From: Candidatus Heimdallarchaeota archaeon | GTDB taxonomy: Archaea; Asgardarchaeota; Heimdallarchaeia; Heimdallarchaeales; Kariarchaeaceae | Assembly: GCA_030149205.1 (NCBI GenBank) | Contig: JASBSB010000007.1 | Span: 569,631 to 633,630, forward strand | Direction: 5' to 3' | Length of the DNA: 64,000 nucleotides | Part shown: positions 7,338 through 16,449 of the stretch, piece by piece | Numbering within the stretch: the first letter of the stretch is position 1 | How the letters are laid out: the number at the start of each line of letters is the position of its first letter | Made by a program: the position numbers and the translations under genes | The notes under the pieces: model-generated | Databases searched by the model: none | What the model was told of the DNA's origin: nothing | Seen by the model: only the letters and a program-made list of their open reading frames with translations

Positions 7338-8678
7338 ATGAAGATACTAAACGTTGATGAGGCTCGTAAGAGCATATTACTAAGAAGGCCTCTGATTGAT
7401 TATGAATTGCCAGACAGACTAAAAGATGCGATTAAATCAATCTTTGGAAAAGATCTGGATGCAAGGGGTGTTGTGCTTCAAATAATTGATGATGTTATAA
7501 ATGATGGAGATAAGGCACTAAAAGACCTAACCAACAGAATTGATGGTGTTCAGATGTCGAATTTCAAAGTTCAGAGTGATGAATTTGAGAATGCTGAGTT
7601 TAACACAGAAAATGACATTTTAGTCGCATTAAAAGAATCAATAACCCGAGTATATAGATTTCATCAGCAACAACCTGTTAACTCATGGGTTACTCAGGAG
7701 TTAGGTGGAACTCTTGGTCAACTTATACGACCAATTGAAAGAATTGGCTGTTATGTCCCAGGTGGCTCAGCTCCTCTTCCCTCAACAGTCATAATGAGTA
7801 TAATTCCTGCAATTGTTGCGGGGGTTAAACAAATTGTTATCACAACTCCTCCTCAAAAATCTGGAGAAGTTTCCACAGTAATTCTTACAGCAGTGCAATT
7901 AATAAGAGAACAATTCCCTGATATAGAACTATCTTTATACAAGGTCGGTGGTGCTCAAGCAATCGCTGCTATGGCGTTTGGAACACAAACAATCCCCAAG
8001 GTCGATAAAATAGTAGGGCCCGGTAATATTTTTGTCTCGATAGCAAAAAAAGAGGTATTTGGGGTTGTTGGAATTGATGGAATTGCTGGACCAACAGAGG
8101 CCATGATTCTTGCAGATGAATCTGTAAATGCTGATCTGATAGCTGCTGATCTTCTTGCACAGGCAGAACATGATCCGATGGCAGTACCCATTCTGGTTAC
8201 GACCAGCCTAGACTTTGCTTTACTGGTCAACAAATGTGTTGAGAAGCAAGTTGCAGACCTTTCCAGATCAGAGATAATCAAATCATCTATAAACAACAGG
8301 GGTGGAATCGTGTTAGTTGACAGCATTGAACAAGGAATTGTTATAGTCAACGAATTTGCACCAGAACATCTTTCACTTGCAGTGAAAGGTTATTGGGACA
8401 TTATTCCCAAGATTCATAATGCTGGAGGTATATTTCTTGGTGAGCTTTCTTGTGAGGTTCTAGGTGATTACATCGCGGGACCAAGCCATGTGATGCCCAC
8501 AGGTGGTTCTGCTAAATATGCCTCACCTTTGAATATATTAGACTTTGTGAAGATCGTCAGTCTCGTTGGACTCGATAAGTCAACAGTCCAAAAAATATCT
8601 ACGCAAGCAGAAACAATAGCCCAATCCGAAAAGCTGACTGCACACGCAGCAGCAGCTAAACTTAGGAGTCAGATATAA
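7338..8678 (+). CDS. hisD: Histidinol dehydrogenase
   Basis: 446 residues of a zinc-dependent NAD enzyme that oxidises histidinol to histidine in two steps. Signatures seen: GCYVPGGSAPLPSTVIM (NAD site), KVDKIVGPGN, GIAGPTEAMILADESVN, AQAEHDP (zinc/substrate region) and FAPEHL with the catalytic base H344. Length matches the stand-alone archaeal/bacterial enzyme. In fungi the same domain is fused behind HisI-HisE in HIS4; here it is separate, with hisG between. ATG follows the hisG stop directly, and the stop shares one base with the hisC ATG. Confidence 0.97.
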   Translation: MKILNVDEARKSILLRRPLIDYELPDRLKDAIKSIFGKDLDARGVVLQIIDDVINDGDKALKDLTNRIDGVQMSNFKVQSDEFENAEFNTENDILVALKESITRVYRFHQQQPVNSWVTQELGGTLGQLIRPIERIGCYVPGGSAPLPSTVIMSIIPAIVAGVKQIVITTPPQKSGEVSTVILTAVQLIREQFPDIELSLYKVGGAQAIAAMAFGTQTIPKVDKIVGPGNIFVSIAKKEVFGVVGIDGIAGPTEAMILADESVNADLIAADLLAQAEHDPMAVPILVTTSLDFALLVNKCVEKQVADLSRSEIIKSSINNRGGIVLVDSIEQGIVIVNEFAPEHLSLAVKGYWDIIPKIHNAGGIFLGELSCEVLGDYIAGPSHVMPTGGSAKYASPLNILDFVKIVSLVGLDKSTVQKISTQAETIAQSEKLTAHAAAAKLRSQI

Positions 8679-9784
8679 TGATCCCTAGAATTGCAGTACA
8701 GTCAATGGAAGCTTATTCTCCATTAAAAAGTCTAAAAGAAATTTCAGAAGAGATAAAGCTCGATGTCAATGAAATCGTCAAACTCAATGGGAACGAGAAC
8801 CCATTTCCATTATCATTTCAAATGACTGATACCATAAACTTAGAAGTATATCCAGACCCAGAGTCGAAGGTTCTCACTCAAAAGATTGCAAATTTTGTTG
8901 GGTTAGCACCAGATCAGGTCTTTGTTGGTGCTGGTGCGGATGAAATAATTGATCTGATACAACGGGCATTTCTCAATCCAGGTGATAGAGTAATCAGCTT
9001 AGAACCAACATTCAGCATGTACGAGTTTTTCTGTAATCTGAACTCGGGAAATTTTATATCAATCCCCATGAGGAAGGTGGTTAATCTCAACCTATCAGAA
9101 TATCAAATCCCCACAGACAAGGTGCTGAAGGAGGCAGATAATGCAAAGATGATTTTTCTTAGCTCACCTAATAATCCAGATGGGAAGCTGGTCAACAATA
9201 ATCTTATCTTAGAATTACTACGGAAAGGGGTGCTCGTTGTACTGGATGAGGCCTATATTGAATTTTCACATCAATCACCAACAATAAACTTAGTAAATGA
9301 GTATTCAAATCTGATTGTCTTAAGAACCTTCAGCAAAGCGTTTGGACTGGCTGGCATGAGAATTGGGTATGCACTTCTAAACCCAGAGTTAAAGTTCATC
9401 CTCCAGAAGATCAAGCAACCTTATAATGTTACAACATTGTCTCAAAATCTCGCAATAAATGCATTGGAAAGAATTAAGGAGATACAAGAGAATGTAGAAG
9501 TTATAAAAGAGATCAGAGATGAATACTTTCAAAAATTTTCTGAGCTGACTATTCAAACCGACCAATTGAAAATTCACAGATCAGATGCAAATTTCATTCT
9601 AATGGACTTTACTACTCCAAAAATTGCAAGTGAGATTTTCCAGTATCTGAAGCAAGAGGGAGTTCTCGTAAGATATTACAATAATGAAATACTTAACAGC
9701 TCAATACGTGTATCAATCGGGAGAAGGGAACAGATGGAGAAGGTTTATTCTCTTCTCTCAAAAAAACTAGCGGTGATAAAATGA
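8678..9784 (+). CDS. hisC: Histidinol-phosphate aminotransferase
   Basis: 368 residues, fold-type I PLP aminotransferase converting imidazole-acetol phosphate to histidinol phosphate with glutamate. Motifs: KLNGNENPFPLS (substrate), VFVGAGADEIIDL, LSSPNNPDG, LDEAYIEF (PLP Asp/Tyr) and TFSKAFGLAGMRIGY with the Schiff-base lysine K220. Overlaps hisD by one base and hisB by four (ATGA), indicating translational coupling. Confidence 0.95.
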   Translation: MIPRIAVQSMEAYSPLKSLKEISEEIKLDVNEIVKLNGNENPFPLSFQMTDTINLEVYPDPESKVLTQKIANFVGLAPDQVFVGAGADEIIDLIQRAFLNPGDRVISLEPTFSMYEFFCNLNSGNFISIPMRKVVNLNLSEYQIPTDKVLKEADNAKMIFLSSPNNPDGKLVNNNLILELLRKGVLVVLDEAYIEFSHQSPTINLVNEYSNLIVLRTFSKAFGLAGMRIGYALLNPELKFILQKIKQPYNVTTLSQNLAINALERIKEIQENVEVIKEIRDEYFQKFSELTIQTDQLKIHRSDANFILMDFTTPKIASEIFQYLKQEGVLVRYYNNEILNSSIRVSIGRREQMEKVYSLLSKKLAVIK

Positions 9785-10377
9785 CAAGACAAGGAGAAAT
9801 CAGTCGAAAGACAAAGGAAACAGAAATCAAAGTTGTAATAAACTTGGATGGAGAGGGAAACACGAACATATCAACAGGTATTGGGTTCTTGAACCACATG
9901 CTCACAGCATTCGCTGTTCATGGAAAATTTAACCTAGAGGTAAAAGCAATTGGGGATCTAGATATTGACACACATCACACAGTGGAAGATATAGCCATCT
10001 GTCTGGGGCTAGCAATACAACAAGCAATAGGAGAAAAAAGAGGGATTGAACGAATGGCAGATTCCTTTGTTCCAATGGATGAATCTCTGGTTCGTGTAGT
10101 CTTGGATCTATCAGGAAGACCATATTTTGTTAGTGACTTCAAATGGGATTCTCCCTTAATTGGAAGTATCAGCTCTCAGATCATTAAAACCAGTGAGATT
10201 GAACATTTTCTAGAAACCCTTGCCTTCAGATCACTTACCACACTTCACATAAAGGTGTTCTATGGGAGAGATGACCATCACATGTCTGAAGCTGTTTTCA
10301 AGGCACTTGGGAGGGCATTGTATAAAGCAACTAGGATTGTTGGCACTACTGTTCCCTCATCAAAGGGAATACTGTAA
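9781..10377 (+). CDS. hisB: Imidazoleglycerol-phosphate dehydratase
   Basis: 198 residues, single-domain IGPD (no N-terminal HAD phosphatase domain, unlike E. coli HisB). Two metal-binding motifs are visible, DTHHTVEDIAICLG and GRDDHHMSEAVFKALGRAL, plus GIGFLNHML at the N terminus. These coordinate the two Mn ions in the 24-mer active sites. It overlaps hisC by 4 bp. The missing phosphatase domain means another protein must dephosphorylate histidinol phosphate. Confidence 0.97.
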   Translation: MTRQGEISRKTKETEIKVVINLDGEGNTNISTGIGFLNHMLTAFAVHGKFNLEVKAIGDLDIDTHHTVEDIAICLGLAIQQAIGEKRGIERMADSFVPMDESLVRVVLDLSGRPYFVSDFKWDSPLIGSISSQIIKTSEIEHFLETLAFRSLTTLHIKVFYGRDDHHMSEAVFKALGRALYKATRIVGTTVPSSKGIL

Positions 10378-10388
10378 GAGGATAAAAG

Positions 10389-10991
10389 ATGATAGCAATA
10401 GTTAATACTGGCTCTGGAAATCTAAGATCAGTTCAAAAAGCACTTGAATTATTTTATCCAGAGATTAAGATAATTGATACCCCAAAAAGCATCAGTTCAG
10501 CAGATGGGATGGTCTTGCCTGGGGTAGGTTCCTTTGGTGATGCAGTTGATACATTAAATGAAATAGATCTTTTTGAGGAAGTTAAGGAGTTGGGAAAATC
10601 CATACCGGTACTTGGAATTTGTCTGGGAATGCAGATTCTTTTTGAGCGATCTGAAGAGTCACCAGATGCTACAGGTTTAGGATTGTTAAGAGGAGAGGTT
10701 TTAAAACTTCATCCTCTCAATGATACTAATGTCCCACATACTGGTTGGAATCGTTTAATTCCACAGCAAAAGGAACAGAAGATTGAGAACCTTAAGTACG
10801 CCTATTTCAATCACTCATATTACTGCCACCCTGAGGATGAAAATGTTATTGATTATTCTGTTATCCATGGGGGAAAATATCCCGCGATTATCCAGAAGAG
10901 AAATATCTTAGCAACACAGTTTCATCCAGAAAAGAGTAGAGAGAGTGGTGAACAGGTGTTGAAGTATTTTGTGAGGTCGGTTAGACAGTGA
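10389..10991 (+). CDS. hisH: Imidazole glycerol phosphate synthase, glutaminase subunit
   Basis: 200 residues, class I (triad) glutamine amidotransferase. The nucleophile C78 lies in GICLGMQILFERSEES and the His/Glu pair in ATQFHPEKS near the C terminus. HisH makes ammonia from glutamine and passes it through the HisF barrel. Its stop overlaps the GTG start of the hisA-hisF gene (GTGA), so the partner subunit is produced by coupled translation. Confidence 0.95.
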   Translation: MIAIVNTGSGNLRSVQKALELFYPEIKIIDTPKSISSADGMVLPGVGSFGDAVDTLNEIDLFEEVKELGKSIPVLGICLGMQILFERSEESPDATGLGLLRGEVLKLHPLNDTNVPHTGWNRLIPQQKEQKIENLKYAYFNHSYYCHPEDENVIDYSVIHGGKYPAIIQKRNILATQFHPEKSRESGEQVLKYFVRSVRQ

Positions 10992-12580
10992 AGAAAATAC
11001 TTGTAGCAATAGATCTCATGAACGGAGAGGTAGTCAGACTTAGCCAAGGTGAATTTTCAAATAAGACAGTCTATTCAAAGACGCCTCTAGATGTAATGAA
11101 GAAGTTTGTCTCAGAAGGGGTCGAATGGTTTCATATTGTAAACCTTGATGGAACACAAGCAGAACCGAAAATACAACCCAATAATGGAACCAATAATGGA
11201 ACCAAAACAGGAACTAATAATGAGACTGACGATGACAGTAGGTCTGCCAATTTAACCGTCATAAGACAACTGATCAAGTATGGAAAATCAGTTGGGGTCA
11301 GTATTCAAATTGGTGGAGGGGTAAGAAATTATACCCAGGTCAAAAAATACCTTGAAATTGGTGTTGACAGGGTTGTGATTGGAACCTTGGTGTTCAGTGA
11401 TCCAACTGAATTTAAAAAAATATTATCCGCGTATTCGACTCAAGTAGTCGTTGCTCTTGATGTCTTGGATGGAATTGTAAGGGTTCATGGTTGGACTAAA
11501 TCAACAGAGACAAGCATTGAAACTGCAATCTCTGACCTTCTTTCTCTTGGTGTATCCAACTTTCTTGTGACAGACATCAAGAAGGATGGAATGCTGTCAG
11601 GAATTAATACTGAACTTTACAGAAAAATTCAATCCCTTTTAGACAGTTCGGAGAGTAAAAAATCAGGGAATCACATTGAGATTATTGCTTCTGGGGGTGT
11701 AAATTCTCTTGACTCAATTAAATCTGCATTAGAGGTCTGTGGATCTGTTGTCGTAGGTAGGAGTCTATATGAGGGAACAATTAACCAAGCTCAACTTGGA
11801 AACATAATTTTGGCGTATAACAAAAGCTATCTGACAAAACGAATCATTCCATGTCTTGATGTAAAAAATGGGAAGGTTGTCAAGGGGGTCAACTTTCTCA
11901 ATCTCAAAGATATAGGTGATCCAGTCGAGATGGCAATGTACTACAATGAAAAAGGGGCTGATGAGCTTGTGTTTTTAGATATTACTGCCACAGTTGAAGG
12001 TCGAAAAGCAACACTTTCCAAGATACGTGAGGTTGCAGAGACTGTATTCATCCCATTCACAGTTGGTGGAGGGGTCAAGACACTTGCCGATATTCAAGAT
12101 ATCATTAATGCAGGAGCAGAGAAGGTCGCCATTAATTCGGGAGCGATAAGCAACCCAGAAGTTCTGACTCAGGGTGCACATAAATTTGGCTCTCAATGCA
12201 TAGTCTTAGCTGTCGATGTTAAACAAAAAGGTGACACTTGGGAGGTTTACTCTCAGGCAGGAACACAACCAACAGGGCTTGATGCATTTAGATGGATTGA
12301 GAAAGCCATATCTAAGGGAGCAGGTGAAATTCTTGTCACAAGTATAGACAGAGACGGAACCAAACAGGGTTTCGATTTACAGCTGTTGTCAGAGCTACGA
12401 GCAAGATTCAAGGTACCCATTATTGCTTCTGGTGGTGCTGGTCAAGTAGAGCATTTTGCAGAGATATTTGACATTGGGATTGATGCAGGATTGGCTGCAT
12501 CCATCTTTCATGAGAGAGAGATTGAGATTCATACCCTGAAAAGGCTATTGAAAAGTCGAAATGTTAGAGTAAGAATCTGA
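10988..12580 (+). CDS. hisA-hisF: HisA-HisF fusion (ProFAR isomerase plus IGP synthase cyclase)
   Basis: 530 residues in one frame: two successive (beta/alpha)8 barrels. Residues 1-280 are HisA, with the general-base Asp in AIDLMNG (D9), IGGGVRN, ALDVLDG and VTDIKKDG. Residues 282-530 are HisF, with [44 protein letters not shown] and IASGGAGQ, so both cyclase Asp residues are present. The two enzymes act consecutively and are ancient paralogues, usually separate genes. HisA carries an insert of about 30 residues, Asn/Thr/Asp-rich, in an early loop after LDGTQA. GTG start overlaps the hisH stop. Confidence 0.93.
   Translation: MKKILVAIDLMNGEVVRLSQGEFSNKTVYSKTPLDVMKKFVSEGVEWFHIVNLDGTQAEPKIQPNNGTNNGTKTGTNNETDDDSRSANLTVIRQLIKYGKSVGVSIQIGGGVRNYTQVKKYLEIGVDRVVIGTLVFSDPTEFKKILSAYSTQVVVALDVLDGIVRVHGWTKSTETSIETAISDLLSLGVSNFLVTDIKKDGMLSGINTELYRKIQSLLDSSESKKSGNHIEIIASGGVNSLDSIKSALEVCGSVVVGRSLYEGTINQAQLGNIILAYNKSYLTKRIIPCLDVKNGKVVKGVNFLNLKDIGDPVEMAMYYNEKGADELVFLDITATVEGRKATLSKIREVAETVFIPFTVGGGVKTLADIQDIINAGAEKVAINSGAISNPEVLTQGAHKFGSQCIVLAVDVKQKGDTWEVYSQAGTQPTGLDAFRWIEKAISKGAGEILVTSIDRDGTKQGFDLQLLSELRARFKVPIIASGGAGQVEHFAEIFDIGIDAGLAASIFHEREIEIHTLKRLLKSRNVRVRI
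11180..11227 (+). repeat. 12-bp in-frame tandem repeat inside hisA
   Basis: Four units of 12 bp: AATAATGGAACC at 11180-11191 and 11192-11203 are identical; 11204-11215 and 11216-11227 are degenerate. They encode [16 protein letters not shown], then an acidic DDD. The segment lies within the extra loop of the HisA barrel, so it probably grew by replication slippage in a tolerant surface loop. Confidence 0.85.
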
Positions 12581-12672
12581 GGGCTCTGGGGTAATATATA
12601 AAATATAAACGGTTAAAATAATACAACCTCCAACGGAACAAGACTTTTAAATTCGGGCTGAGAATCAGATTA

Positions 12673-14901
12673 GTGACCATCAAGTCTTTACTCATCATCA
12701 TACTCGTGCTGTTCAGTCCAGTTATCATTGTGGAAAGCTTACCAACACCAAGTCAGAATGGTAAAATCATAATAATGTCTCCCTCAGGTCCTATACTAGT
12801 ACCAAATTCTGTTAACAAAAGCAAAGTCATTCCTATTGGGAATAAGGTTCTATTGCAGCCGTATTTTTGGTTAATGCCAGACACTGGAACCCTTTGGACA
12901 CAGTTGACAGACTACATTCCTTACTTTAAACAGATAGGCTTTGACTCCCTCTGGTTACCACCTGTGGCAAAAACACAATCTGGTGATATTGCAAGAGGTG
13001 GGTACGAACCCTATGATTATTATGATCTTGGACAATACAATCAAAAAGGAGCTGTTCAAACACGTTATGGTTCCAGAGCAGAGTTAGAACAGCTAATTCA
13101 GGCAGCCAATGACGCAGGCATTGGGACAATCGCAGATGTCGTCATAAACCACAGAGTTGGTGGGTTCCCAGAAAATAATACATTTACCGGTACAGTCACG
13201 AATACAAATTTCATGGAGGTACTCAGCGGAAAGCTGAAGATGAACTATACTGATTTCTGGCCAAACAAGTACGGAACTGGCGACAGGTTCCAGTATGGCT
13301 CTCTACCTGACATCTCACACTCTGTACCTTATGTCCAATCAGAGTTCGTAAAATATGGGCTCTGGTTAAGGGATGTCATTGGATTTGACGGATACAGGTT
13401 TGATACCGCTCTGGGGATTCCTCCCTTCATGCTTCGATACTGGATGCAAAACGTGACAGGCACTTGGGGAGCAGCTGAGTATTGGGCAAGATACCCAGAG
13501 AGGAATGATATCATGTCTTACATCAAGCAAACAAACAACACAGTTACTGCCTTTGATTTTCCGCTTCTTGCTCACCTCAGGGATATGACAAATTTCAATG
13601 GCTCGTATGACATGAGGATGCTCCCCTTCTCTGGCTTATCTTGGATAAACCCAAAGGCTGTGACGTTTGCAGTTAACCACGATACATACAGAGATTCGTT
13701 CAATATCAAGGCAAACAGACAACTTGCGTATGCATACATCATGACACATCAAGGATACCCTTCTGTTTTTTGGATGGACTACCTCAATCCAAACCTACAT
13801 GGGTTTCTCAACACCATAGTTCAGATACACAACCTCTATGCAAAAGGTGACACCAAGCTGCTGTATGTTGATCAAGATAATTATGTTGCTCAGAGAATGG
13901 GTGATCCTGGGCTGATTATAGCCATCAATGATAACCCCATAACCTCAAAAAGTATTCAGATTCATACCAAGTGGAACAGTTCGACTCTTCATGAGTTGAC
14001 TGGGAGATTTGGAAGCATCAAGACAGACAGTTTTGGAAATACAACACTTCAAATACCTCCATCCAACTTTCTGATTTATTCCACAGGGCAGCCAGTTTCA
14101 AATTTGAGCCGGATTGTAGATATCAACTCATTTAGGAGTCCAACAGCTCTAGAGAAAAGAACTGTGGATCTAACATCTCCCTTCGATGACAAGTGGGGAA
14201 ATCCAGTATACATGGATAAGATCGGAGATGCGTTTGAAGCACCATTCGATCTTAGTAATCTTTACGCGAGATATGATAACAATAACCTGTATGTATCACT
14301 AAACTATGACAATCTCTATGATGGACATCAGGGGAAGATCGACTATGGACTTGCCCTCAGCAACAAATTTGGAGGTGCAATAGATGACCCTGGGCTCCAC
14401 CCAGACATCAAGTGGGCAGGAACAGACAACAGACCAGATTTCCTGATATATGTTCACACAGATCAAAAATCTGATTCATACAAGAGGTACATAACAGGCA
14501 TCTCCAGTTATGAATGGACTGGAAATGCTTGGAAGAACTCCTCGTTGACATTGACAACAAAAATGGATAAAATTATTGGAAATGTAGAATTTAAGATTCC
14601 TTTGCAACAGCTACAAATTGAGGGACAGGTCTCTCTCAAAGGATTTGCAACCCCCTCGAATTTCACCGGTGTAAAGGACTCTGTTCCACAGGATCAAACA
14701 ATAGCAATCCATGGTGGAGAAACATCATGGTTGTTCATGCCACCTTCATTGACACTTGATTATTACTCTTCCAATTCAAGTGTCACTAGCAAAACATCTA
14801 GAAGTTCAACTTCCACGTCGGGAAACCCAATATCTGTTTCTTATGTTGTATTTCTATCACCTGCTATCATGATTATTGTTAAGAAAAGGTTATTTAGATA
14901 A
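12673..14901 (+). CDS. Membrane-anchored alpha-amylase family protein (GH13)
   Basis: 742 residues. An N-terminal hydrophobic signal (about residues 4-22) precedes a GH13 barrel. Conserved regions: DVVINH (155-160), GYRFDTAL with nucleophile D244, GAAEYW with acid/base E269, and FAVNHDT with D337. Residues about 480-715 form a second, mostly beta region of unknown type. A Ser/Thr-rich linker is followed by a C-terminal hydrophobic helix and basic KKRLFR tail. The enzyme should sit outside the cell, tethered at its C terminus, and degrade alpha-glucans. The GTG start is preceded at 21-28 bp by TTTTAAAT, so the mRNA is probably leaderless. It follows hisAF by 92 bp but is not part of the his pathway. 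Confidence 0.88.
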   Translation: MTIKSLLIIILVLFSPVIIVESLPTPSQNGKIIIMSPSGPILVPNSVNKSKVIPIGNKVLLQPYFWLMPDTGTLWTQLTDYIPYFKQIGFDSLWLPPVAKTQSGDIARGGYEPYDYYDLGQYNQKGAVQTRYGSRAELEQLIQAANDAGIGTIADVVINHRVGGFPENNTFTGTVTNTNFMEVLSGKLKMNYTDFWPNKYGTGDRFQYGSLPDISHSVPYVQSEFVKYGLWLRDVIGFDGYRFDTALGIPPFMLRYWMQNVTGTWGAAEYWARYPERNDIMSYIKQTNNTVTAFDFPLLAHLRDMTNFNGSYDMRMLPFSGLSWINPKAVTFAVNHDTYRDSFNIKANRQLAYAYIMTHQGYPSVFWMDYLNPNLHGFLNTIVQIHNLYAKGDTKLLYVDQDNYVAQRMGDPGLIIAINDNPITSKSIQIHTKWNSSTLHELTGRFGSIKTDSFGNTTLQIPPSNFLIYSTGQPVSNLSRIVDINSFRSPTALEKRTVDLTSPFDDKWGNPVYMDKIGDAFEAPFDLSNLYARYDNNNLYVSLNYDNLYDGHQGKIDYGLALSNKFGGAIDDPGLHPDIKWAGTDNRPDFLIYVHTDQKSDSYKRYITGISSYEWTGNAWKNSSLTLTTKMDKIIGNVEFKIPLQQLQIEGQVSLKGFATPSNFTGVKDSVPQDQTIAIHGGETSWLFMPPSLTLDYYSSNSSVTSKTSRSSTSTSGNPISVSYVVFLSPAIMIIVKKRLFR

Positions 14902-15060
14902 TTCTAAGGAGGTTTTCCCCCTCACATCAATGCGTTACTGTGCTTTATTCAATTATTAATCTAGTATTATCCAACAGATTAAAGCTTTAGATGACCAGAG
15001 GAACATTTACAGATATTTGAACCAAAATGGGTATTGAATTTTTGGTCAAGTTTGAACGGA
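14902..15060. other. Intergenic region between amylase and padR operator zone
   Basis: AT-rich sequence with no convincing ORF, hairpin or RNA gene. Together with 15061-15259 it makes a long upstream region for the PadR-type regulator. The functional parts I can see are the two palindromes and the TATA-like box at about 15181-15193 (TATATTTATATAC). Confidence 0.5.
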
Positions 15061-15078
15061 TTGTTAGAGCTCTAACAA
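15061..15078. promoter_or_regulatory. Operator palindrome 1 upstream of padR-hsp20
   Basis: TTGTTAGAGCTCTAACAA is an 18-bp perfect palindrome about 110 bp upstream of the TATA-like box of the PadR-hsp20 operon. The same 12-bp core TTAGAGCTCTAA recurs at 15234-15245. Confidence 0.7.
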
Positions 15079-15231
15079 CTGCTTGGTTGCTTCAATTTTT
15101 TGCCTGGTTTAAGTTAAGCTCTTCACAAATGATTTCATTAGAAACATAAATTAAATTGTTTGTGTTCTTACATCAATCGCTATATTTATATACTTGTTCT
15201 CCCTATCTATAATTAATCAATTGGATGCTCA

Positions 15232-15247
15232 TATTAGAGCTCTAACA
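15232..15247. promoter_or_regulatory. Operator palindrome 2 between TATA box and padR start
   Basis: TATTAGAGCTCTAACA has a perfect 12-bp core (15234-15245) identical to that of palindrome 1; the centres are 170 bp apart. It lies downstream of the TATA-like box (about 15181-15193) and 14 bp before ATG 15260, where a bound repressor would block transcription. This supports starting the gene at ATG 15260 and not at the upstream TTG 15194. Confidence 0.7.
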
Positions 15248-15259
15248 ATTGGTGGTAAT

Positions 15260-15745
15260 ATGTGGCTTGGAATAATAAAACATAATGGAAAAGTGCTATC
15301 CCCTGTTGAACTCATCACACTGATGGAAGTTCCAAACTCTGAGGTGATTTCAGCAAAACAGCTTATGGAGAAAATAGAGATGGAAACATCTTACTGGAAA
15401 CCAGAGAGAGGAACCATCTATCCCATAATGCACAGGTTAACTGGAATGGGTCTGCTCAAGAAAACAAAGACTGAGGGAAACACCCTGGGATTCAGAAGAA
15501 CTCAGGAGGGAACTGCATTTCTAAGATCAAGCTTTGATGAGATTGCCATCCAATTGGAGGTCTTCGTTAAGTATTTCAGCTCTGTAGCAGACAGTGCCGT
15601 TAAAATCGACCCAATCAAATCTTTGAGGTTTATTGAAAAAATGGAAACGCTGGCTGATGAACTGAAAGTTAAACTTGCTAAGATCAAGACCAGAGCACAT
15701 GAAATCGTTGAAGAAGACGACTGGCATGAAATATCAATTGAATAG
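15260..15745 (+). CDS. PadR-family transcriptional regulator
   Basis: 161 residues from ATG 15260, chosen because GGTGG lies 4 nt upstream and the operator lies in front; a TTG at 15194 would add 22 residues encoded by the operator. The N-terminal winged helix contains the PadR signature WKPERGTIYPIMHRLTGMGLLKKT, and the C-terminal half is a long helix of the dimerisation type. It is followed nine bases later by hsp20. Two copies of a palindrome flank the promoter, so it probably represses itself and the heat-shock gene. Confidence 0.85.
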   Translation: MWLGIIKHNGKVLSPVELITLMEVPNSEVISAKQLMEKIEMETSYWKPERGTIYPIMHRLTGMGLLKKTKTEGNTLGFRRTQEGTAFLRSSFDEIAIQLEVFVKYFSSVADSAVKIDPIKSLRFIEKMETLADELKVKLAKIKTRAHEIVEEDDWHEISIE

Positions 15746-15754
15746 GTGAATACA

Positions 15755-16303
15755 ATGGAAAAAGATGACATTGAAATTGAAACTGAAGTAGAAGAGACCT
15801 TTGAAGATGAAGAGGTCTTTGATGAAATACATGAACACGGCCCCCACGGGCCACACTCCGGCAAGCATGTCTTTGTGAGAAAAATGAAGGGACCAAGGGG
15901 TCCTAAAGGGCCAATGGGTCCAATGGGATTCGAATTTGGATTTAAGGGGCGAAGAGGAGGCAAAGGGAAAATGGGTTGCCAATGCATGTCTGGACAAGGA
16001 AGAAGAGGTAAGAATTTCCCTGTTAGAGTGGAACAATTACTCAAAGGTGATGATCTAAAAGTCGTTATCTTTCTCCCAGGAATTGACAAGACAAGTCTCA
16101 AGATCAGAGCAAAACCCACACAGTTGGTTGTTGAGGCAAAAAATGCTGAAGAATTCAAAGAGACATTAGGTGAGGAAGAAATCTCAATACAGCTCAACCT
16201 TAAGGATCAGGTAACACCTGAAATGATCAAGGCAAAGTACGAGCTTGGAATTCTCACACTGACAGCTCCAAGAGTGCTAGGTAAAGAAGTACCTGTGGAA
16301 TAA
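15755..16303 (+). CDS. hsp20: Small heat-shock protein with collagen-like linker
   Basis: 182 residues from ATG 15755, which has AGGTGA 5 nt upstream (a GTG at 15746 would add three residues and use that site itself). The C-terminal ~95 residues are an alpha-crystallin domain ending in GILTLTAPR, followed by EVPVE, a V-P-V version of the IxI tail motif used for oligomerisation. The N-terminal arm is very acidic, then comes an unusual Gly/Pro/Lys/Arg-rich segment (GPHGPHSGK, GPRGPKGPMGPMG, GRRGGKGKMGCQC) resembling collagen triplets. It probably acts as an ATP-independent holdase. Co-transcribed with the PadR regulator. Confidence 0.85.
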   Translation: MEKDDIEIETEVEETFEDEEVFDEIHEHGPHGPHSGKHVFVRKMKGPRGPKGPMGPMGFEFGFKGRRGGKGKMGCQCMSGQGRRGKNFPVRVEQLLKGDDLKVVIFLPGIDKTSLKIRAKPTQLVVEAKNAEEFKETLGEEEISIQLNLKDQVTPEMIKAKYELGILTLTAPRVLGKEVPVE

Positions 16304-16449
16304 TCCTCAAAGGCAATAAATACCACGTAAAATAAGAAAAATAATTAGAATATATTAAATTTTACACGATAAATTCAAATTAATATTTCAAATTATAAAT
16401 CCAAATTACTAATAAAAAAATACCCATTACTTAGTTAAAACTTGAATTC

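Noticed and set aside
7955..8350. 131-codon minus-strand ORF inside hisD
   Set aside because: Shadow of hisD codon bias; translation is low-complexity Ser/Thr/Ile-rich.
15502..16197. 231-codon minus-strand ORF opposite padR/hsp20
   Set aside because: Ser/Pro-rich low-complexity translation that mirrors the Gly/Pro codons of hsp20 and has no domain; the plus-strand genes have clear families, a promoter, operators and ribosome sites.
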